NCBI RefSeq assembly: GCF_965200405.1
Contig: NZ_OZ241356.1
Location: 1,736,001 to 1,800,000 of the forward strand
Source of the DNA: Glacieibacterium sp965200405
Lineage (GTDB): Bacteria > Pseudomonadota > Alphaproteobacteria > Sphingomonadales > Sphingomonadaceae
DNA length: 64,000 bases
Reading direction: 5' to 3'
Part shown: piece after piece, positions 61,273-64,000 of the stretch
How positions within the stretch are numbered: the first letter of the stretch is position 1
Layout: every line of letters starts with the position of its first letter
The notes under the pieces: model-generated
What the model saw: only the letters and a program-made list of their open reading frames with translations
Databases searched by the model: none
Told to the model about the DNA's origin: nothing
Program-made: the position numbers and the translations under genes

Positions 61273-61737
61273 ATGACCAGCGCGACGACGATGCGAACGA
61301 CGGCGACAGCGCTGCTGCTGCTGCCGCTGGCCTGCACGGCGCAGCCGCCGCGCCAGGCGACAGCCCAGCAGGAGCCGGCAGCGCAGCAGGAAGCGGCGGC
61401 CACGCCGGTGCCGGGTGAAGCAAGGGGCGAGGCGATGAAGGCCAAGGTCCCGACCAACCGCTTCATCGGCCATTGGGTTGGGCCGGAGGGCCTGTACCTC
61501 GACATTGCCGCCGACGGCGGGCCGTACAGTGGCCGCTACGCGCTCAAGATGAAATACACGCTCGACGACGAGGGCAGCTTCACCGGGCTGGCAAAGCTCG
61601 ACACCATCGTTTTCGAACGCGGCGGCAAGCAATTGTCGCTCCGCGCCGGCAATGGCGACGAAACCGGCATGAAGTGGCTGGCCGGCAAGACCGACTGCCT
61701 GATCGTCGCCCCCGGCGAAGGCTATTGCCGGACCTGA
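61273..61737 (+). CDS. Small exported protein of unknown function
   Basis: A 154-residue protein with a hydrophobic leader ending LLPLAC (Cys21), which could be a signal peptide or a weak lipobox; the residue at -3 is Pro, so lipidation is uncertain. A Gln/Ala-rich linker (25-50) is followed by a beta-rich domain with RFIGHWVGPEGLYLDI and a final CLIVAPGEGYC, whose two Cys may pair. I do not recognise the function. The gene ends at the start of the repeat array. Confidence 0.65.
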   Translation: MTSATTMRTTATALLLLPLACTAQPPRQATAQQEPAAQQEAAATPVPGEARGEAMKAKVPTNRFIGHWVGPEGLYLDIAADGGPYSGRYALKMKYTLDDEGSFTGLAKLDTIVFERGGKQLSLRAGNGDETGMKWLAGKTDCLIVAPGEGYCRT

Positions 61738-61747
61738 CACCGCGTCT

Positions 61748-62229
61748 TGCTGGCCCCCGTCCCGCAACGGGCGGGGCTAGGGGTGGGTCTTTCACAAGGT
61801 CGGCAGCCGGAGCTTATGCCAAGTCCCACCCCCGTCCCCTCCCGTTCCGGGAGGGGGGCAGTGAAGCTCGGCGGTCGATTTGACCCTGGCGTACGGTCCG
61901 CTCGACGAGGGACCTGTACTTCCTGCTCCCCTACCGGAACGGGAGGGGCTGGGGGTGGGTCTTCCACGAGGTCGGCAGCCGGAGCCTATGCCAAGTCCCA
62001 CCCCCGACTCCTCCCGTTCCGGGAGGGGGGCAGTAGAGCGCGGCAGTCGACTTGACCCTGGCGTCTGGTCCGCTCGGCGGGGCGCTTGTTCTTGCTGCTC
62101 CCCGCCCGGAACGGGAGGGGCTGGGGGTGGGTCTTCCGCGAGGTCGGCAGCCGGAGTCTATGCCAAGTCCCACCCCCGTCCCCTCCCGTTCCGGGAGGGG
62201 GGCAGTGAAGCGCGGCGGTCAACCCGATC
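61748..62229. repeat. Tandem 172-bp palindromic intergenic repeats (about 2.8 copies)
   Basis: The marker GTCGGCAGCC occurs at 61799, 61971 and 62143, exactly 172 bp apart, and most of the unit is conserved. Each unit contains a long inverted repeat: in copy 2 the arms are 61934-61959 and 61997-62022, about 23 of 26 bases paired; in copy 3 they are 62106-62131 and 62169-62194. In copies 1 and 3 the right arm can also fold on itself, CCCCTCCCG-TTC-CGGGAGGGG. The array fills the space between two convergent genes, up to the stop codon of the hydratase. It is not a CRISPR: units are too long and no spacers alternate. Confidence 0.9.
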
Positions 62230-63003
62230 CTAGCGGCCGGTCCATTCGGCGGGGCGTTTGGCGACGAAGGCGGCCATGCCTTCCTTCTGGTCCTCGGAGC
62301 CGAACAGGCCGTGGAACAGCCGGCGCTCGAAGACGACGCCCTGGTGCAGTCCGGTCTCGAAGGCGGTGTTGACCATCTCCTTGACCGCCAACGCTGCCAG
62401 CGGTGCCATGCCGGCGATCACGGCGGCGGTCTTCAGCGCCTCGTCGAGCAGCTCGGCGGCGGGCACGACCTTTGCCACCAGCCCGGAGCGCTCGGCCTCG
62501 GCGGCGTCCATCATCCGGCCGGTCAGGCACATTTCCATGGTCTTGGCCTTGCCGATGGCGCGCGCCATACGCTGGCTGCCGCCCATGCCGGGGGTGACGC
62601 CCAGCTTGATCTCCGGCTGGCCGAACTTCGCCGTGTCGGCGGCGATGACGAAGTCGCACATCATCGCCAGCTCGCAGCCGCCGCCGAGCGCAAAGCCCGA
62701 CACCGCCGCGATCACCGGCTTGCGCGTCGCCGTCACCCGGTCATAGCCAGCGAAGAAATCCCCGCCGTACATCCGGGCAAAGCCCTGCTCCGCCATTTCC
62801 TTGATATCGGCGCCCGCCGCGAACGACTTCTCGCTGCCGGTGATCACCGCGCAGCCCTGGCCCGCATCGGCATCGAACGCCGCCAGCGCCGCCGTCAGGT
62901 CCTGCAAGGTCTGCGTGTTCAGCGCATTCAGCGCCTGCGGCCGGTTCAACCGGATCAGCGTGACGCGGCCGTGCGTCTCGACCAGCAGGGTTTCATAGGT
63001 CAT
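62230..63003 (-). CDS. Enoyl-CoA hydratase
   Basis: A 257-residue crotonase-family protein. The oxyanion-hole segment is SFAAGADIKEM, and the catalytic glutamates are Glu111 (GGGCELAMMCDF) and Glu131 (FGQPEIKLGVTPGMGGSQR), 20 residues apart as in true hydratases. It hydrates trans-2-enoyl-CoA in fatty-acid beta-oxidation. No other beta-oxidation gene is adjacent. The ATG at 63003 gives the normal MTYETLLVE start. Confidence 0.92.
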   Translation of the reverse strand: MTYETLLVETHGRVTLIRLNRPQALNALNTQTLQDLTAALAAFDADAGQGCAVITGSEKSFAAGADIKEMAEQGFARMYGGDFFAGYDRVTATRKPVIAAVSGFALGGGCELAMMCDFVIAADTAKFGQPEIKLGVTPGMGGSQRMARAIGKAKTMEMCLTGRMMDAAEAERSGLVAKVVPAAELLDEALKTAAVIAGMAPLAALAVKEMVNTAFETGLHQGVVFERRLFHGLFGSEDQKEGMAAFVAKRPAEWTGR

Positions 63004-63238
63004 GCCGTCGCGTTTAAGAGCAATTCGAGCGTTTGCAAACCCGGGTTCCGGACTGGCGGCTGTCGCCTTACAGTCGGTCGTAGCCGAATTGGTCTGAGGG
63101 AGGTGGTTCGTGACAGTCTTCGCATGGCATTGTCTCGAGCGACATGGGCTTGGCCGATATCGCACCGCTTCACGCCTGCATCGACGGAAGCTTACCGGCC
63201 GCGTTGCCGAAAGGCGCGCAGCATGGGCGGGCCACGAT

Positions 63239-64000
63239 ATGGCACGGACCGGACTCCTATTCCTCGCTTGCCTGGCAGGCGCCGTTCCCGCCGTCGCCCA
63301 GGCGCCGACGTCCGATCGGCTCGCCTTCAATCCCGATGCCTTCACGACCGTCCGCATCACGATCGACGGCCAGCCCGTGGCCGTGCGGCGATACCGCGTC
63401 GTCTATGTGGCGAAGCCGGTGGCGATCGACACTGCCGCGACACCTCGATTCGGTCCGCCCGGTGGCGGCCCCGGCGGTGTCGACGGTGGCGGTATCGGCC
63501 CCGGTGCTCCGACCTCTAACGCCACTGCCCCCGCGAACGGCATCGGCCCGATGGGCGCCGCCTCGGACCCATATGCCTATCAGACCATGTACATCTATGT
63601 GCCGGCCGCGACTTTCCGCGACGGGCGCGCCGCAATCATTCTCCAGGTGAACAACGGCGGCTGGATGGCCAGCCCCGCGCGCGACATCGTCCAGGAGGGC
63701 GGCACTTTCTCCAGCACCAGCGATACCGATAACACCGGCGCCGCGCTGAAAGCCGGCTATGTCGTCGTCAGCGCCGGCACGCGCGGGCGCGGCATTCGCG
63801 CCATCGGCGGGGATTGGGCCGGCAAGTCGCCGGCCGCGATCGTCGATGCCAAGGCGGCGGTCCGGTATCTCCGCTATAACGACAAGGCCATGCCTGGCTC
63901 TGCCCAACGCATCGTCATCACGGGCACGAGCGGCGGAGGCGGACTGTCGGCCGCGGTATCGGCGAGCGGCAACAGTCCCGACTATCTGCCGTACCTCGCC
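63239..64000 (+). CDS. Exported tannase-like alpha/beta hydrolase (partial, runs off the end)
   Basis: 254 codons are present, open to the last base. Signal peptide 1-21 (ends AVAQA). The nucleophile elbow is Gly229-Thr-Ser231-Gly-Gly in ITGTSGGGGLSAAVSASGN, followed by SPDYLPYL, a pattern seen in bacterial tannases and feruloyl-type esterases. A Gly/Pro-rich insert lies at about 72-105 (PPGGGPGGVDGGGIGPG), probably a flexible loop. The acid and His of the triad would be beyond the window. The substrate is an ester by family, perhaps a plant phenolic ester; this is inference. Confidence 0.7.
   Translation, partial: MARTGLLFLACLAGAVPAVAQAPTSDRLAFNPDAFTTVRITIDGQPVAVRRYRVVYVAKPVAIDTAATPRFGPPGGGPGGVDGGGIGPGAPTSNATAPANGIGPMGAASDPYAYQTMYIYVPAATFRDGRAAIILQVNNGGWMASPARDIVQEGGTFSSTSDTDNTGAALKAGYVVVSAGTRGRGIRAIGGDWAGKSPAAIVDAKAAVRYLRYNDKAMPGSAQRIVITGTSGGGGLSAAVSASGNSPDYLPYLA

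Noticed and set aside
61748..62229. Possible CRISPR array
   Set aside because: Units are 172 bp and tandem with no alternation of short repeats and unique spacers; no cas genes.

Overview
The window is GC-rich chromosomal DNA from an alphaproteobacterium, most likely a member of the Sphingomonadales. The evidence is the very dense set of TonB-dependent receptors (six in 64 kb), the rib-nusB-thiL gene order, PEP-CTERM tails of the type seen in sphingomonads, a RibB with an extra N-terminal HTH, and a complete aerobic Phe/Tyr catabolic cluster. I see no IS element, transposase, integrase, phage gene, CRISPR array or rRNA. The genus cannot be fixed from the sequence alone.

Layout. 1-2200: end of gltX, a TonB energy transducer, a YciI-like protein and a small membrane protein. 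2195-8067: riboflavin genes ribD-ribE-ribB(A)-ribH, a GNAT gene on the other strand, then nusB-thiL. 8123-9499: RhlE-type RNA helicase. 9776-16610: a sulfur island with an Rrf2 regulator, a 17-bp perfect palindrome, a sulfate-binding protein, a TonB-dependent receptor behind a highly structured leader, then cysT-cysW-cysA. 16614-22108: diguanylate cyclase, a tiny PEP-CTERM protein, a receptor and a thiolase-like protein. 22193-22279: tRNA-Leu(GAG). 22346-29127: aromatic amino acid catabolism (MarR regulator, hppD, hmgA, fahA, a Rieske protein, tyrB-like aminotransferase, phhA).

29290-37707: a large receptor divergent from a CUT1-type sugar ABC transporter whose ATPase sits convergently with a PAP2 phosphatase. 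37773-41715: a FecI/FecR/receptor cell-surface signalling set with ATGA-type overlaps. 42185-47068: MFS transporter, rRNA pseudouridine synthase, RoxA-type oxygenase, and the glutathione-dependent formaldehyde oxidation pair fghA-frmA. 47342-52335: an apparent exported amine-oxidation unit consisting of a Tat-exported flavin amine oxidase, a receptor and a signal-peptide-bearing RidA homologue. 52413-56351: an MFS-receptor-DUF2946 set that may handle a metal such as copper. 56672-64000: DUF3828 protein, Dps, thioredoxin-like ferredoxin plus TPR-sulfotransferase, PEP-CTERM metalloprotease, an array of 172-bp palindromic repeats, enoyl-CoA hydratase, and a truncated exported tannase-like hydrolase.

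The recurring theme is outer-membrane receptors paired with specific downstream chemistry: sulfur import, sugar import, surface signalling, amine oxidation and probable metal import. The best candidates for undescribed biology are (a) the Tat amine oxidase/receptor/periplasmic RidA unit, (b) the HTH-RibB fusion with a cluster of palindromic half-sites just upstream of it, and (c) the receptor with structured leader embedded in the cys operon. All functional statements rest on reading motifs and gene order; no database search was run.
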